DNA from: Hallerella sp963629575
Lineage (GTDB): Bacteria; Fibrobacterota; Fibrobacteria; Fibrobacterales; Fibrobacteraceae
Direction of reading: 5' to 3'
DNA length: 64,000 nucleotides
NCBI GenBank assembly: GCA_963629575.1
Contig: CAVGIM010000001.1
Coordinates: forward strand, 62,001 to 126,000
In this document: positions 52,701-60,982 of the stretch, one piece after another
How positions within the stretch are numbered: the first letter of the stretch is position 1
Layout of the letters: each line of letters opens with the position of its first letter
The notes under the pieces: generated by a model
The model's database searches: none
What the model saw: the letters and a program-made list of their open reading frames with translations, nothing else
What the model was told of the DNA's origin: nothing
Program-made: the position numbers and the translations under genes

Positions 52701-52833
52701 CGGCGACAAGCTTGTGGGCGTGATTTCGCATGTGGACCGCCTGAAAGAGGAAATCTCGAATCACATCGAAGTGACTTCTTTGGGATGCGGGCACAGCAAG
52801 CTTTCGGGACCGGGCGTTTCCGCCGAGAAGTGA
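49717..52833 (+). CDS. sbcC: Exonuclease SbcCD, subunit C (Rad50-like ATPase)
   Basis: 1038-residue SMC-like ATPase. The N-terminal Walker A is AISGPTGAGKTTVLDAISLALYG; long coiled coils flank a zinc hook CPVCGSTFHS near residue 515; the C-terminal signature ASLSGGETFLLSLSLALGLS and Walker B DTLFLDEGFGSLDE complete the ATPase head. Length is normal for SbcC. It forms a two-gene operon with sbcD and is followed by a terminator. Confidence 0.96.
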   Translation: MRIISLRFENINSLAGKWSIRFDDPAYSRNHLFAISGPTGAGKTTVLDAISLALYGKTPRQESIADKKEKAEGSGDDLVMTLGKGSSFSEVEFESNGARYRAIWEVHRANNRPDGKLQGAKRKLLFEENGSFVAHEEFSRTKDVNDKIAEIVGLDFLQFTRAVMIPQGGFDRFLKCKREDKAAILEKLSGQEIYRKLSKAAFERNKKAQADLEEIQRKLEGIQLLSSTEEKDLVAWIRNAEELKKTKIAEQKKYEDIERILKMLVEAERECQTLRTEVQSLETENRELEASRKRLSRAEDAQRLVGPLTALKESRNRYLAKKAQKEELLKKIPESKANFDSFDSELETRIREEASLRDEDQKRNVLRETVNGLDAQKNQSLQRTQERKGIVEKSNGELEKCLTDLRILQAKREEVRKRQTEDETYLNAHPTHKMLESQSAAISDRLELLEAAKNKLERSQDTLATAKNVCLSAEKENRTRKAELEDAEKERERALSDDIDKITVFLQATIHEGDRCPVCGSTFHSVHPDRKISAGEVSATANRLQHLQTRYEAARQASDKADYEFRAAKEKVQRSENDLSDKKTAVSDGIQSALEMLGTYGFSVADLDNPANVCSKVQSWASQWDSHKKSLDGCIQKQSVLDVEERNLNESAKKVQDELRSLEKDLEDEKAKYKDIDNRRKQLFGTISVADDRNLWQQKIAKASQDKSMCESARRNAEKALTAQTSQLTAVSDDLAGCEREKERLEVGFQAMLRENRFASEDEVLRAVISDSDREAVKKKIEQVESELKTKRGSLEQAEKNVDSLRHRELGRETLETVRSKIDTLVQEISGYEKQLVEKKEKLAVNDDRKKTEAEARIQQAEQEKVVKVWKTLNDLIGDSQGKKFVEYVQGLTLQKLIRAANRHLSVLNSRYSIVSDGKSFDIRLYDSENGASRLAASLSGGETFLLSLSLALGLSSLASQRVRIDTLFLDEGFGSLDENKLQKAIELLRRLGENGDKLVGVISHVDRLKEEISNHIEVTSLGCGHSKLSGPGVSAEK

Positions 52834-52889
52834 TTGTCAATATTTGTCGTGCAAAAAACGATTAATCGATCAAGAAATTTTTAGAACGC

Positions 52890-52918
52890 AATCGTTCCCT
52901 TGACGGGAACGATTTTTT
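52890..52918 (+). terminator. Rho-independent terminator of sbcDC
   Basis: AATCGTTCCC pairs with GGGAACGATT around five bases, followed by T. A TACATT box (52923-52928) for the next gene follows at once. Confidence 0.85.
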
Positions 52919-53028
52919 CTTTTACATTGGAAACCCGCATTTGCCCGGACGCGGCAATTTCTTCAAGGATTGCGTCCTTTCGTAGATTTCTCGAATCAGT
53001 CTATTCATTATTTTTCAGGAGAAAATCT

Positions 53029-55302
53029 ATGGAGCTTTTCAGAAAAGCCTTGCCTTTTGTCGTATTATCCTCTACATGCCTTTTTTCGGCGGAAATTACC
53101 TATAGCGATTCCCAAATGGGAAAGTCGATCACTTACCCGGGAACGCCTGTTCCGATGGAAAAGATTCAAAATCCGGGCGCGTCCTATTCGTTCAACACCT
53201 ACTGTACGGATATCGGAAAGGACGGCTCGTTCAAAACCGGCGCTTTCCAGGTGACGAAAATTCGTCGTCATGCGGAAAGAAAGACCTCGATTCGTTCCAT
53301 GTCCCGAAACGTCACGACTTTTGTTCACCGCATTACATGTGAAAACGAAGTGGAATATCGCGTTACATGCGGTAACGGTCTTGCCTATTCGGGAACGTTG
53401 AAATGGACTGCGAAGCCGGAATTCTGCACAAAGAATTGCTCGGTCGATAAGGGATGGAAAACGGTTTCTCTCGGCGATTACAACGCATCGACGGGGAAGT
53501 TCTACCAGAAGGGATTCTGCAAGGACAAGAATCGGGTTCCCAAGGAAGAAATCTTTGAACAGTGGAATGTTCGCAAGGTGGCGCTTCCCGCGCTTCCGTC
53601 GAGCAATAAAAAGCTCGGGCGTCCGGTCGTTTTTGTTCCGGGGCACAATTCCTCGTTCGTTTCCTTTGGCGCAAAGCCTCTTGGCAAGGCGGACGCGACC
53701 AATCCGGATTTTTTGAACGGGAAGGTTTCTGGATACGAGCAGGGTTCCTTGCCGGACGTCATGGCAAGAGATCAAAAGCTCAATGTTTCCAAACAGGGAA
53801 TCAATTCCAACGGTCTGTACTTCTTTACGGCTCCATACAGGAAGTCGGGAAAATCCTATGTTCAGGTTTTGCCGCACTGGAAAGACGATAACGCGAAACA
53901 GTCGATTTCCTTTGCGCTTTACAAGTATCTAGAAAAGGTTCTTGGCGCGCATTATGGAAATTCCTGGAAAACGGACTCGTCCAAACAGGTCGATCTGGTC
54001 GCGCACAGCCAGGGAGGACTTGTCATTCGGGAAATGCTTCGAGGGTTGAGAGCGAACGCCAAGCATTATCCCTCGGGAAAGGCGAATCCGGCAAACCATA
54101 TCCGGCGCGTCATTACGGTGAACACGCCGCATTTCGGGTCGGAACTTGCCGACGACTATGCAAATATTAAAAAGTCAAAGCCTGCAGTCGCTGCGTTTAT
54201 CAAGGAAATCCAGGATCAGAAAAATCGGGAAAAGAAGGGCGAACGCTATGCGGACCGAACCCTGCTCTCGGCGGACGTCAAGAAGGATCTTGTGGAATTT
54301 TTCAAGAAAGGCGCGGGAAAGGATATATCGGCATCCATCTTGAAAGAAGTCGGGATGGGAAAGACGGCGAGCAAGGTCGTCGCCAATCTCTTTATCCCTT
54401 CGGACAGGATTCTTTCCGGGCTGTTGGGAACATCGACCGATGTCAGCGTCAAGCTCCAAGGCGGCTATGTCGGAGACTTCAAGCTGAAAACAACCTACAA
54501 ATACCTTTTTGGCCTTCGGAAAAAGACGACGACAAAAAAAATCGACTTCTTGAAACCGCTTCGCGATTCGCTTTGGGCGTGGCATGTCGATGGCGCGCAC
54601 CTCGCAACGCATTCTTCGTTCATGTCGAAGCTTTCGAAGGAAGGATATCCGAAACGTCCGGACGGAACGAACGTTCAGATGCGGCCGATGTATTCTTCGG
54701 ACATGCGCGGGCTTCGCAACTACTTCATGAACCAGCTTTCGGAAGGAAGCTCCAAGTTCTGCAAGAGTTCAAGCGATGTCGAAAAAAACGCCTGCCTGTC
54801 GGTGACGAATTTTGTCAATGCTCTCCTGTACAAATCCCAGGGCGTCAAATTGAAGAATATCCAGGGAATCGAAAGCTGGCTGAATTTCTACAACAATCTG
54901 ATGGAAGAATGGCTCGGCGCAAGCGATCTGCTCGTGACGGCATATAGCCAGCAGTTTGTGGACAAGAAGCAGAAGTTCGGTCCAAAATATCAAAAGGAAT
55001 TCTTGTCGCCAAAGACTTACGATATCTATCTTTCGCAGGTTCCGAACAAGTATCCGTACAATATCGTCCCTCATGGAGACGTTCTGACCTATGGGCGAAT
55101 CGACAATGCCGATTACAATGTCCATCTACAGAGCATCGAACTGGAAGGCGCTCCGCGAAAAGGTTCGGATCTTTATTGCGCGCTAGACGAATCCAAATGC
55201 TCCGTCGGTCTGAAAAAGGCGCGTCACAAGGAAGCGATTTCTGCCAGGTCTTTCGGAGGAATCGTGATGATGGACGTGAAAGACATTTTCGGTGGTGCCT
55301 GA
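53029..55302 (+). CDS. Secreted alpha/beta hydrolase (lipase/esterase-like)
   Basis: 757 residues with a signal peptide (LFRKALPFVVLSSTCLFSA). The hydrolase core has an oxyanion strand VVFVPGHNSSF and the nucleophile elbow VDLVAHSQGGLVIREML with Ser at about residue 327, followed by VNTPHFGSELADDY, typical of PGAP1/lipase-like enzymes. About 200 residues precede the core and 350 follow it; neither is recognised. The extracellular or periplasmic substrate is likely an ester such as a lipid or plant-wall acyl group. Start at 53029 is supported by AGGAGA. Its stop overlaps the lipoprotein start (TGATG). Confidence 0.75.
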   Translation: MELFRKALPFVVLSSTCLFSAEITYSDSQMGKSITYPGTPVPMEKIQNPGASYSFNTYCTDIGKDGSFKTGAFQVTKIRRHAERKTSIRSMSRNVTTFVHRITCENEVEYRVTCGNGLAYSGTLKWTAKPEFCTKNCSVDKGWKTVSLGDYNASTGKFYQKGFCKDKNRVPKEEIFEQWNVRKVALPALPSSNKKLGRPVVFVPGHNSSFVSFGAKPLGKADATNPDFLNGKVSGYEQGSLPDVMARDQKLNVSKQGINSNGLYFFTAPYRKSGKSYVQVLPHWKDDNAKQSISFALYKYLEKVLGAHYGNSWKTDSSKQVDLVAHSQGGLVIREMLRGLRANAKHYPSGKANPANHIRRVITVNTPHFGSELADDYANIKKSKPAVAAFIKEIQDQKNREKKGERYADRTLLSADVKKDLVEFFKKGAGKDISASILKEVGMGKTASKVVANLFIPSDRILSGLLGTSTDVSVKLQGGYVGDFKLKTTYKYLFGLRKKTTTKKIDFLKPLRDSLWAWHVDGAHLATHSSFMSKLSKEGYPKRPDGTNVQMRPMYSSDMRGLRNYFMNQLSEGSSKFCKSSSDVEKNACLSVTNFVNALLYKSQGVKLKNIQGIESWLNFYNNLMEEWLGASDLLVTAYSQQFVDKKQKFGPKYQKEFLSPKTYDIYLSQVPNKYPYNIVPHGDVLTYGRIDNADYNVHLQSIELEGAPRKGSDLYCALDESKCSVGLKKARHKEAISARSFGGIVMMDVKDIFGGA

Positions 55303-56456
55303 TGAAACGATGGATTGGACTTTTTCTGTCGGGAATTCTTGCCGCCTGCTCCTCGAACGGGGAACTTTCGCAAAAAGGCGAATCTTCGGGTTGGAATTCG
55401 GCGGGGCTTTCCGTTGACAATGTCGATGCCGAAAATCTCGGAACGGGAATCGAAACGGTTGCTAGCGTAGGCGACTATCTTTTTGCGCGCAACGATCGGC
55501 AAATCGACGGGAAACGCCGTTACCAGCTTTTCCAGGGAAAGGTCGGCAGCCTTCTGTGGAAAGAGCTGGAACTTCCCGACGATGACGTGCCGAATGTCCT
55601 CTTTGCCGATTCGGGAGTCCTTTACGTGGGGACGTTCTTCAGCTCGGGCGGGGCTAGGCTCTGGGTGTTTGACCCGGAACGAGAAATATGGACGAATCGG
55701 GATATTCCGGTTATCGATGAGCGGTTTTCCATTTCGGACTCCGCTTACGGAATAGACGGCATAGCCAAGTTTCGAGGTCGCCTGGTGCTTTCGTTTTCTC
55801 ACGGGATGTTCGGAGAAAGGAATCCCATCTATTTTGAATCGGATGAAGGAAGCTGGAACAACTGGAATCGGGGCTTTCCTGCCGGAGAATCCTTTCTGCG
55901 TGCCGAGGAATGGAACGGTTCCCTGTTCGCCATGACCTATGGAAACGGGGTCTATCGTTTTGATCTTTCGGATACGGCTTGGCATCCGGTTTCCGCGCCG
56001 ACGGTTTCTTGCGAGAATGGCGCCTGGAACGATTCGTCGTTGCTTGCGCGCGACGCGGCGATTGTGGAAAACGGACTGCTTGTGGGCTATGCGAATCTAG
56101 AAGGCGTCTTTTCGCTTTCTTCGCAAGGAACTTGGCGCCAGAAGATGGACTGTTCCCTGCTCTATACGGAAAGCGATGTCTCGCTGGTTTCCAGAACGCC
56201 TGCATCCGTTTATCGCTTTGTTCCGTTTCGAGGAAACTATATCGCCTTGGGCGAAGGTTCCGCGATCTATTCTCCCAGGGAAAATCGCTGGAACGAACTG
56301 CCCCCGATTTCCGGGGTGACGGAAATTCTAGACGGAACGATTGCGAAGGATACGCTTTACGTTGCCGCGTTCCATAAGGGCGTCATGAAACTATCGACTG
56401 CCTTTCTGGATTCAATAATTTACACAAACACAGTCCTTTCGGAGGTGACAAAATGA
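55302..56456 (+). CDS. Lipoprotein of unknown function, beta-propeller-like
   Basis: 384 residues. It starts MKRWIGLFLSGILAACSSNG, a clear lipoprotein signal with lipobox LAAC and lipidated Cys16. The rest has repeating strand segments with Trp/Asp turns (GGARLWVFDPEREIWTNRDI, NRGFPAGESFLRAEEWNGSL, RENRWNELPPISGVTEI) that suggest a beta-propeller or Kelch-like fold. The start overlaps the esterase stop by one base and its own stop overlaps the next gene (ATGA), so the three exported proteins are translationally coupled. Confidence 0.7.
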   Translation: MKRWIGLFLSGILAACSSNGELSQKGESSGWNSAGLSVDNVDAENLGTGIETVASVGDYLFARNDRQIDGKRRYQLFQGKVGSLLWKELELPDDDVPNVLFADSGVLYVGTFFSSGGARLWVFDPEREIWTNRDIPVIDERFSISDSAYGIDGIAKFRGRLVLSFSHGMFGERNPIYFESDEGSWNNWNRGFPAGESFLRAEEWNGSLFAMTYGNGVYRFDLSDTAWHPVSAPTVSCENGAWNDSSLLARDAAIVENGLLVGYANLEGVFSLSSQGTWRQKMDCSLLYTESDVSLVSRTPASVYRFVPFRGNYIALGEGSAIYSPRENRWNELPPISGVTEILDGTIAKDTLYVAAFHKGVMKLSTAFLDSIIYTNTVLSEVTK

Positions 56457-57175
56457 AAAAGTTATGGTCTTTGGGCGTTCTTGCCGCTTTTCGCGTGGTC
56501 ATGGCCGGCGAATCGTTTGGCGGTCTGGGGCTCGCTATCTACCCGTCGGAACATGGAGCCGAAGTGGCGCATGTCGTGCAGGGCGCTTCGGCGCATTTGG
56601 CAGGCATTGAGGTAGGCGACTTTCTCGTGTCGGCAAACGATGTCTCGCTGGCTGGAAAGTCCTTGGATTTTGACATGGAAATCTTGCGGGGAAATCCGGA
56701 GGAATCCGTGGAGTTGAAAGTCTTGCGAAATTCGGATACGCTCCGCATTTCGGTTTGCCGCCAAGCGATCGTTGCCAGGAGCCCTGCGGAAGATGACCGT
56801 TCCATGGCATTCAAGTCGGTGACGGAAGAATCCCTGCAATTTCTGGATGCCGTCGAACTTCCCTATCTGAATGCGAACGTCTATGCGAAGGTTTCCGAAA
56901 GCCCTGTCTTGAACGCGCGTCTTCGGCATGATTCGGGGAAACTCGCGCTTTCGACTTTCGATCGAAGTTCCATTGGATTCGAACTGGAAAGTTCCGGCCC
57001 GGTTACGCTGGAAATTTTTTCGGCACAAGGAGAAAAAGTGGAATCTATCCGGACGAACGGTCTTTTCGGAACAAACCAGATCGCCTGGAACGGAACGGGT
57101 CTTTCGGCGGGGAGCTATCTTGTTCGAGTTTCCCAGGGAGGAAAATCGCTTTCTTGCAAGGGGGTGCTTCGCTAG
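56453..57175 (+). CDS. Exported PDZ-domain protein with T9SS-like C-terminal tail
   Basis: 240 residues with a signal peptide (MKKLWSLGVLAAFRVVMAG). A PDZ domain occupies about residues 25-105 (GGLGLAIYPSEHGAEVAHVV, HLAGIEVGDFLVSANDVSLA). The last 75 residues form a beta sandwich ending VTLEIFSAQGEKVESI, IAWNGTGLSAGSYLVRVSQG, GKSLSCKGVLR, like the type A sorting domains of type IX secretion substrates. No protease domain is present, so the PDZ may bind a partner such as the coupled esterase. It is followed by a terminator. Confidence 0.7.
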   Translation: MKKLWSLGVLAAFRVVMAGESFGGLGLAIYPSEHGAEVAHVVQGASAHLAGIEVGDFLVSANDVSLAGKSLDFDMEILRGNPEESVELKVLRNSDTLRISVCRQAIVARSPAEDDRSMAFKSVTEESLQFLDAVELPYLNANVYAKVSESPVLNARLRHDSGKLALSTFDRSSIGFELESSGPVTLEIFSAQGEKVESIRTNGLFGTNQIAWNGTGLSAGSYLVRVSQGGKSLSCKGVLR

Positions 57176-57195
57176 GAGAAATAATTCCATGTCCA

Positions 57196-57225
57196 AAAAG
57201 GGAGCCGCGAAAGCGGCTCTCTTTC
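57196..57225. terminator. Bidirectional terminator between the PDZ gene and glycogen synthase
   Basis: GAGCCGC pairs with GCGGCTC around GAAA; A-rich sequence on the left and CTCTTTCT on the right provide T-tracts for both directions. Confidence 0.75.
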
Positions 57226-57227
57226 TG

Positions 57228-58463
57228 CTACTTTTTCCTGGCGCCTTCGGCCTTGTATCTTGCGATGACGGTCTCGTAGAAGTTGAATGTCTGTTTCGCG
57301 ATGCTTTTCCAGCTGAATACTTCGATTGCCCGCTTGCGGCTGGCTTCGCCAAGCTTTTTGGACAGCTCCGGATTGTCGATGAGCCGGTTCAGGTTGTCGG
57401 CAAGAGCCTGCTGGAACGCTTCCGGGCTTTTCGGTTCAAAATCCGAAGCCGATTTCGGTTCTAGCGGAACGAGAAATCCCGTTTCGCCCTGGACGATGAT
57501 TTCCGGGATGCCGCCAACGGCGCTTCCGACGACAGGTGTTCCGCAGCTCATCGCTTCGAGATTGATGATCCCGAACGGTTCGTAAAGCGACGGCGTGACA
57601 AAAGCGGTTGCGTATGTGTAGAGAACGCGAAGCTCCTTGTGAGGCATCATCTCCTGGATCCAGAAAATTCCGTCCCGGCTTTTTTGCAGGCTCTGGATCT
57701 TGGATTCGCACTCTGCGGCGAGTTCCGGGGTGTCCGGTGCACCGGCGCAAAGAACGATTTGAACGTCTTTTCGAATGTGCGGAATCGCGCCGATGAGCTG
57801 GGAAATTCCCTTTTGCCTGGTGATGCGCCCGACAAAGAGAATAAAAGGCTTTTCCCGGTCGATTCCTAGCTTGTCGAGAACTTCCGGTTCAAAGGTCGGC
57901 TTGTAAAAATCGGGGTCGATGCCGTTGTAGATTACCTGGATGCGGTCTGCGGGGACATTGTAGAGTTCCATCGTGTCGCGCTTCATTTCATTGGAAACGG
58001 CGATGATGCCGTCGGCGGCTTCGTAAGCGGTCCGTTCTATCCAGGAACTCATCCGGTATCCGCCATTGCCAAGCTGTTCCGCTTTCCATGGGCGGTGCGG
58101 TTCGAGGGAATGCGTCGTAAGGACCAGCGGGCATTCGAAAAGGCGACTGGTCAGCACGCCGCCAAAATGGCTATACCAGGTGTGGCAATGGACGATGTCG
58201 ATGTTTTCGAGGCTGCTTGCCCATTGCAGGTTGATATCGAGCGGGTTTAAAATCTTGGACATCTGGGCGTTGGATGGAACGCATCCGAGCCTTGGCGAAA
58301 ATCCCATGGCGTGGAGATTCCTTTCGGAGTCGTTCTGGTGTCCAAAGGCGCGCGCTTCGATATTGCAATGCGCCTTGAGTTCGCGCGAGAGAAACTGTAC
58401 ATGGATTCCGGCACCGCCATAGATGTCGGGAGGAAATTCATTGGTGAGGAGGGCGACTTTCAT
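57228..58463 (-). CDS. Glycogen synthase, GT4 (actinobacterial GlgA/GlgM type)
   Basis: 411-residue GT-B glycosyltransferase using NDP-glucose to extend glycogen (or form maltose 1-phosphate in the GlgM variant). It begins MKVALLTNEFPPDIYGGAGIH, with the glycine-rich donor loop; TTHSLEPHRPWKAEQLG and WIERTAYEAADGIIAVS are characteristic of this subfamily. The C-terminal half has FVGRITRQKGISQLI and the E-X7-E motif in SLYEPFGIINLEAMSCGTPV. Glycogen storage is well known in Fibrobacter. It is a single gene with a terminator after it. Confidence 0.87.
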   Translation of the reverse strand: MKVALLTNEFPPDIYGGAGIHVQFLSRELKAHCNIEARAFGHQNDSERNLHAMGFSPRLGCVPSNAQMSKILNPLDINLQWASSLENIDIVHCHTWYSHFGGVLTSRLFECPLVLTTHSLEPHRPWKAEQLGNGGYRMSSWIERTAYEAADGIIAVSNEMKRDTMELYNVPADRIQVIYNGIDPDFYKPTFEPEVLDKLGIDREKPFILFVGRITRQKGISQLIGAIPHIRKDVQIVLCAGAPDTPELAAECESKIQSLQKSRDGIFWIQEMMPHKELRVLYTYATAFVTPSLYEPFGIINLEAMSCGTPVVGSAVGGIPEIIVQGETGFLVPLEPKSASDFEPKSPEAFQQALADNLNRLIDNPELSKKLGEASRKRAIEVFSWKSIAKQTFNFYETVIARYKAEGARKK

Positions 58464-58540
58464 GTGGATAAATTTATCTTAATTCTTTCCAAAACGGAGC
58501 GCGTTGCTGAAATTAGGGAAAAATGGCCTTGTCTAGAAGC

Positions 58541-60367
58541 TTATTTCGCCTGGCGATTCTTGAAAAGGGCCTCGGCGATGGATTCTTCGGTCAGAATTTC
58601 GGGAAGGACTTCCCAGCTTTCGCTTTCCGGGTGATAGACCGCATAGGCGGGGACTCCGCTTCTTCCGAGCGTTCGGAGAAGTCTGGTGACTTCCGGGCTT
58701 TCCAGCGTATAGTCCGCCTTGACGAGGATGGCCTTTGCGCGGGACAGGAGTTCCTTGACGTTTTCCGCCGAAAGGACGACCGCTTCGTTGGTCTTGCAGG
58801 TGAGGCACCAGTCGGCGGTCACATCGACAAAGATCGGACGATTTTCCCTTGAAAGAGTCCGAAACGTCTTTTCCGAATACAGATACCAGCCGTTTTCGTC
58901 GAGTGTCTTTTCTGCTGCCGACAGAGCCTTTTCCTCGAGGATGGAATGAATCGCCTGTTTTCCGCACAGAAACCAGGCGGCAAGGAAAAGAACCGCGATG
59001 AAGAGGAGCGAAACGGGTTCTCGAATAAAAGGCTTGTCGGGTCGGGCAAATTTTCCGAAGGCAATCGCTGCGAAAATGGCGAACAGGCCAAAGCCGCTGA
59101 CGACGAGAGCGCCCCAGAATCCCGCCATGCGGAAGGAAATCCAGACGAGCCATGCGGTTGTTCCGAGCAAAAAGAGTCCAAGGAGCTTTTGGACCTTGAC
59201 CATCCAGGCTCCCGGTTTCGGGAAAATTTTCAATACGGACGGAAAGATCGCCACGAGAATGTAGGGAAACGCAAGTCCCAGGGCGGCAAGCGTAAAGAAG
59301 AGGAAGAGTATCGCGGGCGGCTGGGTAAAGGCGAAGCCCATCGCGGTCCCGAGAAACGGCGCGGAACACGGCGTGCTCAGCAGGACCATCAGAATTCCGC
59401 TTGCAAAGGCGCCTCCGTATCCTTCCTTGCGCGTCGCCGCGTCCATTCGGGTGAGGGTCGAACCCGGCAGGAAAATTTCAAACGCGCCGAAGAGGTTCAT
59501 GGCGAAAGCCGAGAGCAGAATGACCATGAAGACGATGAATCCCGGATTCTGGAATTGGAAGCCCCAGCCGGAAATTCCGTTTCCCGCCTGAATCAGGACA
59601 ATGACCGCCGCGAGAACCCAGAAGGACGCCAGGATTCCGAACACGAGTGTCCCGGTCAGCTTCCATAGCCGCAGGCGGGTTTCTCCGGCATTTCGCGTCA
59701 GATTGAAGAGCTTTAGGAAGAGCACCGGCAAGACGCATGGCATCAGGTTGAGAATGAGTCCTCCTAGAAAGGCGAATCCTAGAAGCAGGAAGATCGGTTC
59801 ACCGGAGTTTTTTTTTAAAGGCTCTTCCGAGACCGATTCCTCTTTGCTCTGCCCGAGCGACTTTATCTGCATGGAAGCGTGGACGGTCTGCGGAGCGAGG
59901 CAGATCTGGCTGCAGGCCTGGTAGGAAAAATCGACGTTTGTCGTGCTGGTGTCGTAATCGGCGGCGACGCTTTTCACCGGAACCAGAATCTGGAACGTTC
60001 CCTTGAATACCAGGTTTTCGAGATCCAGCGCTTCGCTGTATTCCTTGATGGGATCGGGCCATATGGGTTCATCGAATTCGATTCCGCGGGCTTCGATGTC
60101 GAGTGTCGAAGGTTTCAAGAATTTATCGGCGGCGATGTTTGCGTTGACGTGCCAGCCTTCGGGAATGGAAACCTGGACGTTTACCAGCGTCCCTTTGACG
60201 GTCTTTTCTTCCGGATAGAAAATTTCTACCCTTGGAGGCGCCATGTTGTCGAGCGACACGAATCCGAAGTCGTCTGCGCAGACGATGCCGCAAAAAAGCA
60301 AAACGAAAAAAACGAATCGATTCTGCAACCGAACGGTTGCCAAATTGGACGCAAGTCGATTTTTCAA
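58541..60367 (-). CDS. dsbD: Thiol:disulfide interchange protein DsbD
   Basis: Carries reducing power from cytoplasmic thioredoxin to the periplasm. 608 residues: signal peptide (FVFFVLLFCGIVCA); N-terminal immunoglobulin-like domain with the Cys pair in YQACSQICLAP; eight-helix core with LMPCVLPVLFLKLF and LLSTPCSAPFLGTAMG; C-terminal thioredoxin domain with VTADWCLTCKTNE. The start is TTG at 60367, supported by GGAGT six bases upstream; no ATG fits the signal peptide. It is divergent from the ECF sigma factor gene. Confidence 0.92.
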   Translation of the reverse strand: MKNRLASNLATVRLQNRFVFFVLLFCGIVCADDFGFVSLDNMAPPRVEIFYPEEKTVKGTLVNVQVSIPEGWHVNANIAADKFLKPSTLDIEARGIEFDEPIWPDPIKEYSEALDLENLVFKGTFQILVPVKSVAADYDTSTTNVDFSYQACSQICLAPQTVHASMQIKSLGQSKEESVSEEPLKKNSGEPIFLLLGFAFLGGLILNLMPCVLPVLFLKLFNLTRNAGETRLRLWKLTGTLVFGILASFWVLAAVIVLIQAGNGISGWGFQFQNPGFIVFMVILLSAFAMNLFGAFEIFLPGSTLTRMDAATRKEGYGGAFASGILMVLLSTPCSAPFLGTAMGFAFTQPPAILFLFFTLAALGLAFPYILVAIFPSVLKIFPKPGAWMVKVQKLLGLFLLGTTAWLVWISFRMAGFWGALVVSGFGLFAIFAAIAFGKFARPDKPFIREPVSLLFIAVLFLAAWFLCGKQAIHSILEEKALSAAEKTLDENGWYLYSEKTFRTLSRENRPIFVDVTADWCLTCKTNEAVVLSAENVKELLSRAKAILVKADYTLESPEVTRLLRTLGRSGVPAYAVYHPESESWEVLPEILTEESIAEALFKNRQAK

Positions 60368-60441
60368 ACCGGGACTCCTTTTTGATTCCTATCTTTACGG
60401 GTGTCGCTTTTTGCCTGCTCCCGAATTTGGTCAGGAGCTAT

Positions 60442-60963
60442 ATGGCCTCTATCCAAGGGCCTGTCCGCAATCAAGATATATTGAGCTTTTGGAATCGGCA
60501 TCGGTTTCAAATTTACAAATTGTGTCTGCACAAGATGTACGGAGTCGGTTCGATTCAGGATTTGATGCAAAATGTTTACATTCGACTGCATACGCATTTC
60601 GAGGAAGTCCGAACCTTGGAGAACCCAACCGGTTGGCTGCTTCGGGTCGCGGAAAATGTCTGCCATGACGAGTTTCGACGGCTGATCCGTGCGCAAAATG
60701 TCCGCGAAAGGTTTTTCCGCTACGATGTGCATCGCGACGAGCGGGATAGACAACAGCTAGAGAACGAGCGGGCGGTGAATTCCTTTCTGGACTTTCTGCC
60801 TCCGAACCAGGGGACGCTCGTGGAACTGCATTATCTAAAAGGTTTCTCCATCGGCGAACTCTCCGAAATTTTCGGCATCCGCCGTTCGACCGTTGCGAAG
60901 AAACTGGTTCTCTCCATGGGAAAAATGCGAAAAAAAGTTCTGGAGCAAGTGAAGGTTTCCTGA
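60442..60963 (+). CDS. ECF-type RNA polymerase sigma factor
   Basis: 173 residues with sigma region 2 (GVGSIQDLMQNVYIRLHTHF, NPTGWLLRVAENVCHDEFRR) and region 4 (LPPNQGTLVELHYLKGFSIG, EIFGIRRSTVAKKLVLSMGK). Start at 60442 is supported by AGGAG four to eight bases upstream. No anti-sigma factor gene is adjacent; the next gene, 20 bases on, encodes an exported PorZ-like protein. In Porphyromonas an ECF factor (SigP) controls type IX secretion genes, so a similar link is possible here but is inference from proximity. Confidence 0.85.
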   Translation: MASIQGPVRNQDILSFWNRHRFQIYKLCLHKMYGVGSIQDLMQNVYIRLHTHFEEVRTLENPTGWLLRVAENVCHDEFRRLIRAQNVRERFFRYDVHRDERDRQQLENERAVNSFLDFLPPNQGTLVELHYLKGFSIGELSEIFGIRRSTVAKKLVLSMGKMRKKVLEQVKVS

Positions 60964-60982
60964 ATTTTGGTAATATTGAAGA

